DNA of 64,000 nucleotides from Marchantia polymorpha subsp. ruderalis (GCA_037833965.1 AP031352.1:19882501-19946500); one strand, 5' to 3'; numbered from the stretch's first letter, positions 21,617-34,300 are shown. The notes: generated by a model not told the origin, from the sequence alone. Made by a program: numbers and translations.

Positions 21617-24267
21617 GGAGTGTATAAGTGTGCGAGAGCTTGAGGTGTGCCAGGGTGTGGAGACGGAGGTGGGATCGGTCGTAGGATAGAGTGTGGTGTG
21701 AGCGATTTTTCGCAGGGAAGTGGTGAGAGTTAGGAGGGGAGTGTGGAGAGTTCGAAGTAGGAGGAAGCAAACTCTCGTGGGTGAAGAGTTGTATCTGAGA
21801 GTGAAATTTAAGTGGGATCAGAGATTGAAGTGTAAAATTTGTGAGTGGGATCTGAGATCAGAGTGGAAGATCTGAGAATGGGAGCTGAGAGTGAAGTGAA
21901 ATCTAAGACTGAGATCTGACAGTCGGGATCTGAATTTGAAACTGAAAAGGCAAAGTTGATTCTGAGAGAGGAATCTGGTGGGACCTGAAGGTGGAAGCTG
22001 AGAAATCGACACTGAAGTCTGAGTAGGAATTGGGAGTGGGACTGGGATCTAGGATAGACCACAGCGGCTGTGGTATTGAGAAAGTCACCCAAAGTTGAGT
22101 TAGATCTTTATGTAACAAAGAGTTTGTCTGCTACCCTTGTGGAGATAGCAGACAACAAGTTATCATTTTCCGTTCTGGATAATTTGTCTGTGAAAGAGCA
22201 AGTCTTTATGATGTCGTTGTCTTGGTTACACTTTGAGCACATGGCTTGTGATCAGAGAAGTGAGATTATGGGAGTTCGAACCCCCACCCGGACTACAAAC
22301 GCTGAAGGGTGGGAAGGTTTGGCTCATAGGTGCGCGCTCACTTCGATGCTCTTCTTCTGCTCTTACCGGAGCCGGAGCTGGAGCTGGACTGGCAGGTGCT
22401 TCGTCCGGATCTGTGTCCACTTCAGCCTCCCGCAAGTATCTACCCGGATTACTCTAGGTCAGCAGCGGCAACCGCGCCCGCTCTGAAGCTGTCAGACATC
22501 CCATCGCTCGATAGAACACGATCAAGTAAGGCGAAAGATGATTGAGGGTCCCTCCTCTCTCTTCTTGCGCATGTTGGCGCGTCACCTTCCACAGGAGCCG
22601 TGCCCAATGAACCGGAGCTCCTAACAACACTAGCTCCACAAATCCCACTTGCCAACCATACATGTAGGCGGTCTTGGTCGGCTGCAATATTTGAAGCAAT
22701 GCAGTCGCGACATTTCTCCGTAATCGATCTTTGTAATCCCGCGTCCGGAAACCGTTCTTGGGATGCTTGCCAACTTTGAAAAGATCATTGTAGGAGTTCT
22801 CTTCCTCCTTCGACACCTTCACGCTTTCGGCCTCGAAGAGGAGATACCCTTCCTCGCCTGCACACCTTCCTAATACCTGCGCCCAGTGACTAATGTCCCA
22901 CCTCTCGGGGTGGGGGCGGAATCCGCGCGAGGGCTGGTGTTTCTCCCGCAAATATTCGCGCACCATCTCCGGACACGTTCAATTCCATCCCCATAGGAGG
23001 AAATCAAGCTTCAACCTTGTCAACACATCCTGGAATGCGCGCAGACCGATCTGCGGCACTCTGAGTGGAGACACTCGCAGCTGGGGGACCTTCGACATAT
23101 TTCTCGCTTTCCCTGCACACACAGACGTTCTTCTCTCTCGCTCGATCTCTCACAATCGCCGTTGCGCGTCGGCCACTCAGACACTAACTGAAATTGCTCT
23201 CTCCTTCCTTGCGCGCTCAATTTCTCTACTCGCAAACTCTCTTCGGGGTCCGTCAAGATCCTCGCGCAACTCGCCTCCGCACACCTGGTTGCAACGCACT
23301 CCTTCCTGCTCACTGATTCCTGCACTCTCTCCAACTCACTGAAGGTCTCTCTGCTCGATTGAGCTACACGTCTCAAGCTCTGAAGCTGGAAAACTCACAA
23401 TCAAGAATGAGAGAATGAGAGTGGAGAGCAGACTTTTCTTCTCCGAATTCAAGATCGCACAACGCTCTTCGTAGGCAGTGGGTACAGTCAAACTTGATTA
23501 CGTAGCCGGCTATACGGCCTAACGGTTCTCCCTCGCATGCTCGAATTCACGACTCCGCACTGCGCGCATTCGCATGCGTGAACGTTGAATTCTCCCGCTG
23601 CCATCGTCCGCCGGCTCTGAGTTCGCCATCGCCGAGGGCTTCCGGACTCGAGTTCGCCGCGGTGGAGCGTACGCTCCGACTATGTTGTCTTTTCCCAACC
23701 TGCCCATCGCCGTAGGCGTATCACCGAAGGCGTACTCCTTCTCCGTCGGCGCCTCGCTGGAGGCGCACATCAAGTCGGCGCGAATTACGCCGACACGTAC
23801 TTGTACAACTTCTTTTGTCCGTTCTGCCCCGCATATCGCCGACAGCGCGTATCCCGCCGGCGCGAATTGCCAGCGCACCCGCCTGTCCGCGCCTGGTTGG
23901 AGGCGTACATCAGGCCGGCGCTTCTCTTCCGCCGCACAGCCGCCGAAGGCGCTTCCGCCTCCGACTTGATCTCCTCTCATGAGCGCGTGGTTCCGCCGAA
24001 GGCGCATCGCCGAAGGCGTACGGGGGTCCTTCCCGAAGGCGAACCTTAGCGCGAACAGCGCATCGTCGGATGCGAGTTTACCGACGCTCATAACTTCCTC
24101 GTCCCTGATCCATCTCAGGCGCTCTTGTGACCCGCGATTCTTTGTGACCCGCGATCTCCTCAATACACTCTATTTAACGTACCATCTCCTTACTACAGAC
24201 ACTGCTTCGGTACTTCTTTTTCAAAATTGTTTAAATTCTGCAAAAAAACAAAAAGTGTGTTACCACA

Positions 24268-24284
24268 TGCCCCCCTCCTCAATT
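24268..24284 (-). other. Polypurine tract (F2)
   Basis: On the minus strand, AATTGAGGAGGGGGGCA sits 20 bases after the integrase stop and directly before TGTGGTAACAC. This is the expected plus-strand primer site at the start of a 3' LTR. F1 has the same arrangement at 30560-30576. Confidence 0.75.
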
Positions 24285-24304
24285 GTGAGCGCTCACGCAA
24301 ACAT

Positions 24305-25520
24305 TTACACGTGGTATTTCTTCAGACGCCACCCGTTCACGCGGGTGCCTAGCCATTCCCCTGTCAATTCTGCGAGCTGGATCGAGCCATTGGAGAAAAC
24401 TTCGATCACCTTGTAGGGCCCCATCCATCGCAAGTGTAGCTTGCCTGGAAATCGGGCATGTCTGCTGTCATAGAGCAGGGCCAAGTCGCCCTTCTGTAGT
24501 AGTACTGGTTTGATTCTCCGATCGTACTTCTCCTTCAATCTGAGCTGTAGTTGTTTTGTTCGATCTTCCGCCTCTTGACGTCCTTCTTCTAGCGCCATGA
24601 CTTCTTGTAGTTGGTAGATCTGACTTTCTTCCTCATCCACCCTCCTCTGATCTAAGGTTCGCTGTGTGGGTATCTCGAATTCGATAGGTAAGATCGGATG
24701 CTGCCCATATACCAGAAAGTAAGGCGTCTGTCGGGTGATGACTTTCTCTGCAGTTTGGTATGCCCATAAAGCGGCTGGTAACTTGGTGTCCCAGTCGTGC
24801 GCATGGTTCACAGTCACCTTGAGGAGTATCTTGCACAGCAATCCATAGGACTTCTTTGTCAAACCATTCGCCTTGGGATTGTATGGGGTAGTCTTCCGAT
24901 GTTTAATCTGGAAGTGCTGCGTCAGATTCTCTATCACCTGATTCAAAAAGTGGGTTCCTCTGTCACTTACTATCTCTAGTGGACACCCGTAGCGTGTGAT
25001 GATCAATTCGAATAAGAAGGTTGCTACTGTTGCTGCGTCGTCCTTCCGTGTAGCCTCGGCCTCCACCATCTTGGTCGCATAGTCCGTGGCTACAAATATG
25101 TAGCGCTTGCGAGTGTGTCTATTGACAGGTTGTATGGGTCTTACGAAGTCAATTCCCCATTTTTCAAATGGTGCCAAGGGCATGATCGGTGTTAGAGGCC
25201 ATCTTGTGGTCGGTGTCGGTCTTCCCGTTCTCTGGCAGCTATCACATTTTCGAATGTAGTCGTGTACATCTTTAAACATCGTCGGCCACCAGTATCCTGC
25301 ATTCACAATTTTGGTCACCGTATTCCTGGTGGCGTAATGACCGCCAGCGTCTTCTGTGTGCATTGCTCTAACAACACGTGGAACTTCGGACTCCTCTAAG
25401 CATCTGCACAGCCTCTCATTGGCCATCTTCTTGAATAAGACTCCCTGTTGGAGCTGGTAACGTCCAGCTTTATGCACGAAGACTGTTCGCTGCTCAACAT
25501 CCAATCCTTCCGGACATTGG
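24305..25520 (-). pseudogene. pol: Integrase end of F2 pol, truncated
   Basis: About 400 codons covering the zinc finger (RKCDSCQRTGRPTPTT), catalytic core (KWGIDFVRP, VSDRGTHFLNQVIENL, TTPYNPKANGLTKKSYGLL) and C-terminal module (ALLYDSRHARFPGKLHLRWM). The frame is open here but is cut upstream at 25520/25521 by the end of an F1 LTR. FVRP replaces the FVGP of element B. It is closely related to F1 integrase but clearly distinct, which is the basis for naming two families. Confidence 0.85.
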
Positions 25521-26827
25521 TGTAATAACCCACTAAAGGCTAAAACTGCAATATAGTGGTAGAAAGGTCGAACCCACAGGGACAGAGGAACACACAGGGT
25601 ACAAAGTGTCTCTTAGGTACTCTTTATGGTGTTTTCTTGTTTTGACGCCGTGTCTCTTCCACGGCCTTCTCTGAATCTCGTCGGAACTTGCGGGCAGCTC
25701 TCGCACTTAGGTTGCTCCCACTAGCTCCAGTCGACATTCACCGAGCATGGCTGCTCATAAAACCCCGGTGTTGACGCAACTGTCCCCGGCAGCGGCGCCA
25801 AAAAGAAGTTGTCGGCTTCTTATGTAATAACCCACTAAAGGCTAAAACTGCAATATAGTGGTAGAAAGGTCAAACCCACAGGGACAGAGGAACACATAGG
25901 GTACAAAGTGTCACGTTTAACAGACTATTGAGGAGTTTGAATTCTCAGGCAACTCTCACTCCTAGAAATACTGCAAGTGTCCACTCGGAGCGCACTCGAA
26001 GGTCGCACAGTGCAGCGTAACACACACACACACCTGAAACTAAAGAAACACAACCCAGAGATCCGTTAGGACCTCTACTCAAGATTTCAGGGGGAAGGTC
26101 TCTCAAGAGTACACTCAGCGAAGCTGCGGGTAGTGACTCCCAACTCCGGCTTTTACAACACTTTCACTAGCTTGCTGCTAGCGTAGGAAACCCGGTTTGG
26201 ACTGCCTACTTCGGATCGAAGTCACTCATACGCGGTGAACAACACTCTCAACTCACAGAACGCGCAGAGAACACAGGTCCGCACTGAAGGACTCATTGAG
26301 AAACATTCTAGTAACACAATAACAGTCTATTGAAGAGTTTGAATTCTTAGGCACTTGTCATTCCCAAAAATACTACAGGGGTTACCCTGAAGGCACCTGC
26401 TGCAGCGTAACCTGAATTTACAACCAAGGCTTGCACGAAGTAACAAAACTTCACTTTGGCATTCAGGGGAAAAATCCCGAAGGAGTACAACCAGAAACAA
26501 ACACTCGAAGGTGTAGGGGCGAAACTATTCAAGTATCTAACTAGTCACTGGCTCTGAGCATCAGGAGTCACCCGCAGGTGTAGATCCGAACCACTCAAGT
26601 CTCTAACCAATGTACTAGCTCTGAACATTCGGCCGGAGGCCTCTAGCTACAAAATGCGGAACGCCAAGTTGTAGCTCCTCTTGCGTGGTGACAGAACTAA
26701 GGACACAAACACGCAGAGAAAAACGAGTTCCTGATCTGCACTTCTGAAATTGGGAAAGAACCCAAGGCAAAACGCCTTGAACTACTTTATAACTTCTAAA
26801 TCCTAACTAGCACTACACTGCACTACG

Positions 26828-29333
26828 CTACACGCCTGCACGGAACCACGCTACCCTACACTCCGCGGAACCTGTGCTTCGTCTCCTGCGCGACGGACTG
26901 CCGCGCACTAACTCCGTACCCTGCCAGTCTTCCGCTCGACTGCGCAGTCCTAAACGCTGCAACGCCGCGGACACCTCCACCTCGAGGGTGGACATGGTAT
27001 CCCGCGCCTTCGACAGAAAAGAGTCTAACTTCTTCGCCACCTTCCGCCGACTCCTACTGTCGCCTGTCAACAACCCGGCTGCACGAAGCTCTAACTCACG
27101 CAGTGTGAGTTTCTCCTGCGCCGCCACTTCCCAGTGAGCGTAGCCCTTGAGACAGTGGGCGACACGCCTCGCCATCTCCTCCTTCGTGCGATCTGCCTCT
27201 CGCCTGCGATCATCTTCAATTACCACCAATTGCGATTCGGCCTCCGCACGCTGCGCTCTCAATTCCCCACACTCCGACTGTAGCCTGCGGATTAAATCCT
27301 CATCCGCCTGTCGTGCGAGCTGACACTCCGCCAACAACCGCGTCTGTCGCACGAGCTCCTCTGACAGAATTTGATTCTGAGTTTTCTCAGAAATCAATTC
27401 TGTCGTAGTCTTCACCACATCCCTGGTGAGCTCTTCCAGTCTCTCCTTCTTCATCTTGTCGAGGGCGTGCGATTTCCTCACAAGGTTGTACTGACCCCAC
27501 AAACAGGCATGCTTCTCCCTCAATTCCTTCAACTCCTGGTCCACCCTAGCTAGTAGCTTGCTGGTGTGGACTTTAGTGCGAGTCCGCCTGCGCACTAATT
27601 CGATGTAGGATCCCGGCTGGAGTGGATCGGCGTATTTATCAAATTTGCGATCCAAGTACTTCAGCAACGGTATTACCTGCTCAGAGAGCGCCGCCGCCGG
27701 CGCTCCAACAATTTCCTCCTCCTCCTCCTCGGTATCTCCTAACCCCGACATTGCTTCTGTGGAGCCCCCGTCATCATCATCCGAGGGAAGGATTTCAGTC
27801 GCCATTGATTGCGTTGGCGACTGCCCCGAGTGGGGCTGCACGTCGCCTACGGGTGCTGCCTCCGAAGGCACTCCTGCAGCTTCGTTGCTCCCCGCCAAAA
27901 TGTCCAAGGCGGTGGGTGAATGTGGCCGTGCTACACCCCCATCGCCCGCCTGTCGATCGTCGACTGTATCCTCTTTGCCGCCGACGTCCGCCGCCGAAGG
28001 CGATCGAGCGGAGTGTGTCTGCACGGGGAGTAATTGCGCATCGCGCACCCGAATTTTGTTCCGCGGACAGACAGTCCGCTCCACCGTTAGGTCTTGCTCC
28101 CTCGATCGGTTGTGCGCAGGCGCAAATACCGGTGCCTTATCCGCCGCATGCGCAGCGCCAAAGGCGTCTATCGCCGAAGGCGACATAGCCGGAGGTCGCT
28201 CGCCCGATGTCCCTGGCCCCGAAGGCCCTACCGCCAAAGGCGCATCTACCGGCGGATTACCCGCCGAAGGGGCGGTCTCCGCACGCTCCCTGCTCACATC
28301 TCGTTGACCCGAAGGCCCTGGCGCCAAAGGCGAAAATCGCGGCGCATTGTACGCCGGAGGGTCTGGTCCCGCAGGCCCTTGACCCGTAGGCGGATCTTCC
28401 GCCGGCTCCTTCCCCTTCCTACGTTGGACCGGGGGTGAATCCTGCCTGTGCGCAGGCAAACGCCTGTGCGTAGGCGGACTTTCTCTGCCTACGCGTAGGC
28501 GGAGGTCCACGTCCGCTTGGGGTCGCCTTTTCGTTGAAGCTTGCCTGTGCGCAGGCGGAACACTCGTCCGCATCGCACGTGGTAACTCCGGAGGCCCTTG
28601 GCCCGAAGGCAGCCTCTCGTCCGTCGGAGGTGCAGCGTGGTCCGTCGCTCCTGCAGACGTCCGCGCTCCCTCGTTTCTCCCCGGCGACGCACTTCCTTTC
28701 TCCGTGGCGATCGTCGCCGTGTCCGCGCTGCTGGCTGGTAACACAAGACCTCTCCCGCTTGAACAACTCCACAAATTGCGCCTCGTCCTGCTTCGACACC
28801 TTGACGCTCTCACTATCAAAGAGGAGGTGCCCTTCGATGCCGGCACACCTTCCCAATGCCTGCGCCCAATCTTGGACGGTCCACCGATCAACATGCGGAC
28901 GCAATCCGCGCGAAGGTGGTCGCTGTGGCTCCAGCCACTCGCGCACCATATCCACACAAATGTAGTTCCATCCCCATAGCAAGAAATCGAGCTTTCTTGC
29001 AATCAGCCGTTCCTCGTAGGCGCGCAACCCGTTCTGTGGAAGCCGGAGCGGCAGCATACGCAATCGGTTCAGCTTCGACATTGCGTTCTTGGAATTTGCT
29101 TGCTCGCTAATTCTCATTCTGCTCCGCTCGAGCTCCTTGCTCCCTCGGCAAACTCTAATCTCACTCAATTCCAAATCGCGCGCACTCAGTTCTCTCTCAA
29201 TCAACAAGTAATCCTCTGGGCGGCGATGTTTGGAATGCTTAGCAGCTAGCAGATGGACGCACGCAGCTCGCACTAGAAAATGGAATCGCGAATTCAAGAA
29301 TGGGGCGCTCTCCGTCTCCCGGTCGAAGGTCAT
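26828..29333 (-). pseudogene. LTR-ORF, F1 copy D (deleted)
   Basis: ATG 29333 opens a 304-codon frame with the usual N-terminus. Near 28745 about 600 bases are missing: sequence after the FVELFKRE motif joins directly to the VLPASSADTATIATEK region. The second part stays open to the terminal AWFRAGV at 26828, giving the cleanest uninterrupted C-terminal half in the window. It includes the acidic run, LLKYLDRKFDKYADP and the complete coiled coil. Confidence 0.75.
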
Positions 29334-30089
29334 GGTCTGCTCTTGATCGTGAGGGTCGAATCACTTGATGGCCGCGCCGGCTCTACGCTAAAACGGTCTC
29401 CGCTCTCACGCGCGGCTTCACGCTCCGCCGACGCCGATTTAACTCACACGCTCGAATTGGCGAATTTGAACTCCGCAAGCGTACTACGCCGCGGACATAT
29501 GTGCGTAGCGCCGAAGGCGTCTTTTCCGCCTTGCGCGGTACACTCGTTCCGCTCCTCGGCCAATCCTCCTCCGCCTAAGACGATCGTCCGCGCATCGGAC
29601 AAAAGTAAAACTCCCGCCTGTGCGCAGGCGGAATCCCCGGCGGAATCTCCGCCGACGCGGAACTTCACCCGCCTGTGCATAGGCGCTCGCCTGCGCGTAG
29701 GCAAATTCCGTCCGCGCTGCTGCGCTGGCGCAAAAGGCGTTGACCGCGGTCAACAGACTCCGTCCAGACTGTCCGTCTCTTGTCTCTCCGTCGGCGCTCT
29801 CGCCGCCGCAACTCCGTCTGACCAAGAGCGCATCCATCCGTCCCGTCTGTACGGATTTTACTACTCCGGCGTTTCCTCGCCCGTCCGCGCTGTTGCGCTG
29901 GCGCGGAAGGCGCCGTACAATTTCTACCTCCGAAGGCGCATTGCAAGGGCCGAAGGCGGATTTCCCGCCGACGCCTTAGCGCCTATGAGCAGGCGACCGC
30001 CTGTGCGTAGGCGAACTTTGCTCGTCCGCCTGGGTAGAGGTTTCCTCGCCTGTGCGTAGGCGACATTCGCGCCTACGTCCAAAACCTAT

Positions 30090-30109
30090 TTCGCATACGC
30101 GTATGCGAA
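30090..30109. repeat. 20-bp perfect palindrome in the F1 leader
   Basis: TTCGCATACGCGTATGCGAA is a perfect palindrome. It is the longest member seen of the short palindrome class that dots F1 LTRs. Confidence 0.9.
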
Positions 30110-30559
30110 CTGCTTTCGTCCGCGCATAGGACAAAACTTTCTTCGCCTGTGCGCAGGCGGAAAGCTGAGTATCTTGCGACCTTCATAATTCCCGGAGTCC
30201 TCATCCGTTTGTGACGCTCTTGGGCTCGTTGGAATCAGCGCGTCGAGCTCTTTCCAACAAGACCCTAATCAAGTCGAGGCGTTTGGGGATTGACCCAATT
30301 CTGAAGGATTCCTCTAGCGCCGAAGGCGGATTTTGCGCCTTGCGCCGAAGGGATCATACCTTCAGAGCTCGCAGGGAGGGCGATGTCCGTCCTTGACTTT
30401 TCACCCTACTCCTCGATCCTACGAGTTCCCGTGAGAATCTCTGCGATCTTCCGAATTCACTCTGTTTTGATGCACCGAAGGCTATTTACACTGCCGCCGC
30501 GGTACAGTTTCCCAAAAATGTTTTAATTTCCTCAAAAATACCAAAAGTGGGGTACCACA

Positions 30560-31340
30560 TGCTCCCCTCCTCAATTGTGAGCGCCCAAGCGAACACTCAC
30601 ACGTGATATTTCTTCAACCGCCACCCATTCACTCGGGTGCCTAATAAATCGCCGGCTAGGTCCGCAAGTTGGATGGATCCATTCGAAAAGACTTCGACGA
30701 CCTTGTAGGGTCCCATCCATCTTAGGTGCAGTTTGCCTGGAAATCTGGCATGCCTGCTGTTGTAGAGCAGCGCCAAATCGCCCTTCTGCAGGAGTACAGG
30801 TTTGATCTTCTTATCGGATCTCTCCTTCCGGCGGAGCTGAATTCTCCTGGTGCGCTCCTCGGCTTCTCGTCTCCTTTCTTCCAGTAGCATGACTTCCTGT
30901 AATCTGTAGAGCTGACTCTCCTCCGCACTCACCCTCTGTAAGTTCAACGTTCGTTGGGTGGGTACTACAAATTCGATCGGGAGGATCGGGTGTTGACCAT
31001 ACACCAGAAAGTATGGTTTCTGTTTGGTCGTAATTTTCTCAGCTGTCCGGTACGCCCACAGAGCGGCTGCTAACTTCGTATCCCAGTCGTAAGCGTGGTT
31101 TACCGTGACTTTGAGCAGTATTTTACACAACAGACCATTGGACTTCTCCGTCAATCCATTTGCCTTGGGATTGTATGGAGTAGTCTTCCGGTGCTTGATG
31201 TGGAAATGCCGTGTCAGATCTTTGATTATCTGGTTCAGAAAGTGCGTGCCTCGGTCACTGACTAGCTCTAAAGGACACCCGTAACGCGTGATGATCAATT
31301 CGAACAAAAAGGCTGCTATTGTGGCTGCATCATCTCTTCT
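30560..31340 (-). pseudogene. pol: F1 polypurine tract and integrase fragment
   Basis: A polypurine tract (30560-30576) is preceded on the minus strand by about 245 codons of F1 integrase (from VSDRGTHFLNQIIKDL to the C-terminal GWRLKKYHV). It matches element B better than F2. The upstream end at 31340 breaks within the core domain and joins, in inverted orientation, to an LTR-ORF on the plus strand, with a few bases of shared GCAGAGAG context. Confidence 0.8.
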
Positions 31341-34300
31341 TGCAGAGAGAGAATTAGCGAGCAAGCGAATTCCAAGAACGCAATGTCGAAGCTGAACCGA
31401 TTGCGGATGCTGCCGCTCCGGCTTCCACAAAACGGGTTGCGCGCCTACGAGGAACGGCTGATTGCAAGAAAGCTCGATTTCTTGCTATGGGGATGGAACT
31501 ACATTTGTGTGGATATGGTGCGCGAGTGGCTGGAGCCACAGCGACCACCTTCGCGCGGATTGCATCCGCATGTTGATCGGTGGACCGTCCAAGATTGGGC
31601 GCAGGCATTGGGAAGGTGTGCCGGCATCCCAAGGCACCTCCTCTTTGATAGTGAGAGCGTCAAGGTGTCGAAGCAGGACGAGGCGCAATTTGTGGAGTTG
31701 TTCAAGCGGGAGAGGTCTACCAAGAATGGGTACAAGACCCGCGACTACAAAGATCGCTTCCGCCGAACTATGGCGACGGCGCTGCTGCAATTACTGCAGC
31801 CACACCGCACCTGCTACATCACCTTGTGGCAGGTTTCTTTTGTGGAGCTCATCATCGAGGGAGCTCCAATTCACTGGGCGAGCATCCTGCATAGAGTGAT
31901 GCGGCAGTACGCGTTTGAGGAGAAGGGGGAAACTCTCAATCACCTCTCCCCTTTCTTGATCAATTTTTATCGACAGCAAAATTGTTTGACCGCGGCGGAG
32001 CTTGCTCGCTTTCCGCCATTGTCCGTTGACCATCCCGGGAAGTATGTGCGGGATAACGAGGTCGACACCGACGCAGAGGAGTCACCAGCTTCTACTCCAC
32101 CGAGGCGGAGGGACGAGGGAAGAAACACACCCGCAGCAAGAGTGCCGCGGAAGCGTCGATGGAGAGAGGAGTCTGAAGAGGAGCAGCATCGAGAACCCAC
32201 TGCTCCCATTCGACAGCGGCCATTGCACGAAGTGTGCAGCCGGCCGAAGCAGAAGGCGCGCAGGCTTGTGTTACCAGCCAGCAGCGCGGACACGGCCACG
32301 ATCGCCACGGAGAAAGGAAGTGCGTCGCTGGGGAGAAACGAGGGAGCGCGGACGTCTGCAAGAGCGACGGACCACGCTGCACCTCCGACGGACGAGAGGC
32401 GGCCTTCGGGCCAAGGGCCTCCGGAGTTACCACGTGCGATGCGGACGAGTGTTCCGCCTGCGCACAGGCGAGCTTTAACGGAAAGGCGACCCCAAGCGGA
32501 CGTGGACCTACGCCTACGCGTAGGCAGAGAAAGTCCGCCTACGCACAGGCGTTCACCTGCGCACAGGCCGCCTCCGCACAAACAGGATTCACCCCCGGTC
32601 CAACGTAGGAAGGGGAAGGAGCCGGCGGAAGATCCGCCTACGGGTCAAGGGCCTTCGGGACCACACCCTCCGGCGTACAACGCGCCGCGATTTGCGCCTT
32701 CGGCGCCAGGGCCTTCGGGTCAACGAGATGCGAGCAGGGAGCGTGCGGAGACCGCACCTTCGGCGGGTAATCCGCCGGTAGATGCGCCTTCGGCGGTAGG
32801 GCCTTCGGGTCAAGGGACATTGGGCGAGCGGCCTCCGGCTATGTCGACTTCGGCGATAGACGCCTTCGGCGCTGCGCCTGCGGCGGACAAGGCGCCGGTA
32901 TTTGCGCCTGCGCACAGGCCAGACACAGCCTTCGCGCAGGACCGATCGAGGAAGCAGGACCTAACGGTGGAGCGGACTGTCTGTCCGCGGGACGAAATTC
33001 GGGTGTGCGATGCGCAATTACTCCCCGCGCAGACACACTCTGCTCGATCGCCTTCGGCGGCGGACGTCGGCGGCGAAGAGGATACAGTCGACGATCGACA
33101 GGCGGGCGATGGGGATGTAGCACGGCCACATTCACCCACCGCCTTGGACATTTTAGCAGGGAGCAGCGAAGCTGTAGGGGTGCCTTCGGAGGCAGCACCC
33201 GTAGACGACGTGCAGCCCCACTCAGGTCAGTCGCCAACGCAATCAATGGCGACTGAAATCCTTCCCTTGGATGATGACGACGGAGGCTCCACATAAGCAA
33301 TGTCGGGGTCAGGAGATACCGAGGAGGAGGAGGAGGAAATTGTTGGAGCGCCGGCGGCGGCGCTCTATGAGCAGGTAATACCGTTGCTGAAGTACTTGGA
33401 TCGCAAATTTGATAAATACGCCGATCCACTCCAGCCGGGATCCTACATCGAATTAGTGCGCAGGCGGACTCGCACTAAAGTCCACACCAGCAAGCTACTA
33501 GCTAGGGTGGACCAGGATTTGAAAGAATTGAGGTTGAAGCATGCCTGTTTGTGGGGTCAGTACAACCTTGTGAGGAAATCGCACGCCCTCGACAAGATGA
33601 AGAAGGAGAGACTGGAAGAGCTCACTAGGGATGTGGTGAAGACTACGACAGAATTGATTTCTGAGAAAACTCAGAATCAAATTCTGTGAGAGGAGCTCGT
33701 GCGACAGACGCGGTTGTTGGCGGAGTGTCAGCTCGCACGACAGGCGGATGAGGATTTAATTCGCAAGCTATAGTCGGAGTGCGGGGAATTGAGAGCGCAG
33801 CGTGCGGAGGCCGAATCGCAGTTGGTGGTAATTGAAGATGATCGCAGGCGAGAGGCAGATCGCATGAAGGAGGAGATGGCGAGGCGTGTCGCCCACTGTC
33901 TCAAGGGCTACGCCCACTGGGAGGTGGCGGCGCAGGAGAAACTCACACTGCGTGAGTTAGAGCTTCGTGCAGCCGGGTTGTTGACAGGTGACAGTAGGAG
34001 TCGGCGGAAGGTGGCGAAGAAGTTAGACTCTTTTCTGTCGAAGGTGCGGGATACCATGTCCACCCTCGAGGTGGAGGTGTCCGCGGCGTTACAGCGTTTA
34101 GGACTGCGCAGTCGAGCGGAAGACTGGCAGGGTAGGGAGTTAGTGCGCGGCAGTCCGTCTCGCAGGAGACGAAGCACAGGTTCCGCGGAGTGTAGGGTAG
34201 CGTGGTTCCGTGCAGGCGTGTAGCGTAGTGCAGTGTAGTGCTAGTTAGGACTTAGAAGGTATAAAGTAGTTCAAGGCGTTTTGCCTTGGGATCTTTCCCA

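Larger units (their letters stand above)
20495..22328. mobile_element. 1834-bp insertion with 5-bp target duplication (possible solo LTR)
   Basis: Absent from the otherwise matching F2 copy at 38412-38416. Flanked by GGTGC on both sides (20490-20494 and 22329-22333). It begins with a perfect 10-bp hairpin (TGTGAGCACA, AAAC, TGTGCTCACA; 20495-20518) and ends CTCATA. No RT or transposase frame is visible. It holds three tandem-repeat tracts and two copies of the GTTGGAA/TTCCAAC module also found in F1 and F2 LTRs. A GGAGTTCGAACCCCC stretch near 22274 resembles a pol III B box. The 5-bp duplication favours an LTR-type integrase product, probably a solo LTR of a third family. Confidence 0.6.
18677..23376 (-). 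pseudogene. LTR-ORF, F2 copy 1 (split by an insertion)
   Basis: This is the F2 version of the LTR-ORF. The conserved N-terminal domain lies at 23100-22454 (HWAQVLGRCAGEEGYLLFEA, GFRTRDYKDRLRRNVATA, LNHLSPYLIVFYRAMG). The middle (20503-19937) is rich in Arg-Pro-Thr-Ser repeats encoded by palindromes. The C-terminal 403 codons (19888-18677) include SPTALDILAGS, a long Gln/Glu/Arg coiled coil and AWFRACV. The reading frame upstream of 23098 changes phase. It is cut at 20494 by a 1.83-kb insertion. Compared with F1 the domain order is the same, but the middle is different in sequence. Confidence 0.7.
18145..24267 (-). mobile_element. F2 LTR copy 1, U3-side part
   Basis: This part starts TGTGGTAACACAC at 24267, immediately after a polypurine tract, and continues through a broken LTR-ORF to the CA run at 18145, where element B splits it from 6454-7010. 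It carries a separate 1834-bp insertion (20495-22328). Without the insertion, the two parts sum to about 4.84 kb. Copy 2 is 5133 bp and holds about 300 bases (around 40210-40500) missing here, which accounts for the difference. Confidence 0.75.
25521..30559 (-). mobile_element. F1 element D, internally deleted
   Basis: On the minus strand: LTR (30559 to 25824), primer site (25782-25800), the first ~130 bases of gag (to 25609), then a jump to the last 88 bases of an LTR (25608-25521). Gag-pol and nearly all of the second LTR are missing. On its right it abuts an F1 polypurine tract and integrase (30560-31340) rather than F2 pol. A simple insertion therefore does not explain it; LTR-LTR recombination between F1 copies probably contributed. 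Confidence 0.7.

Noticed and set aside
22270-22300. tRNA gene at the TTCGAACCC stretch
   Set aside because: Only a B-box-like word is present; no A box, anticodon arm or acceptor pairing was found.
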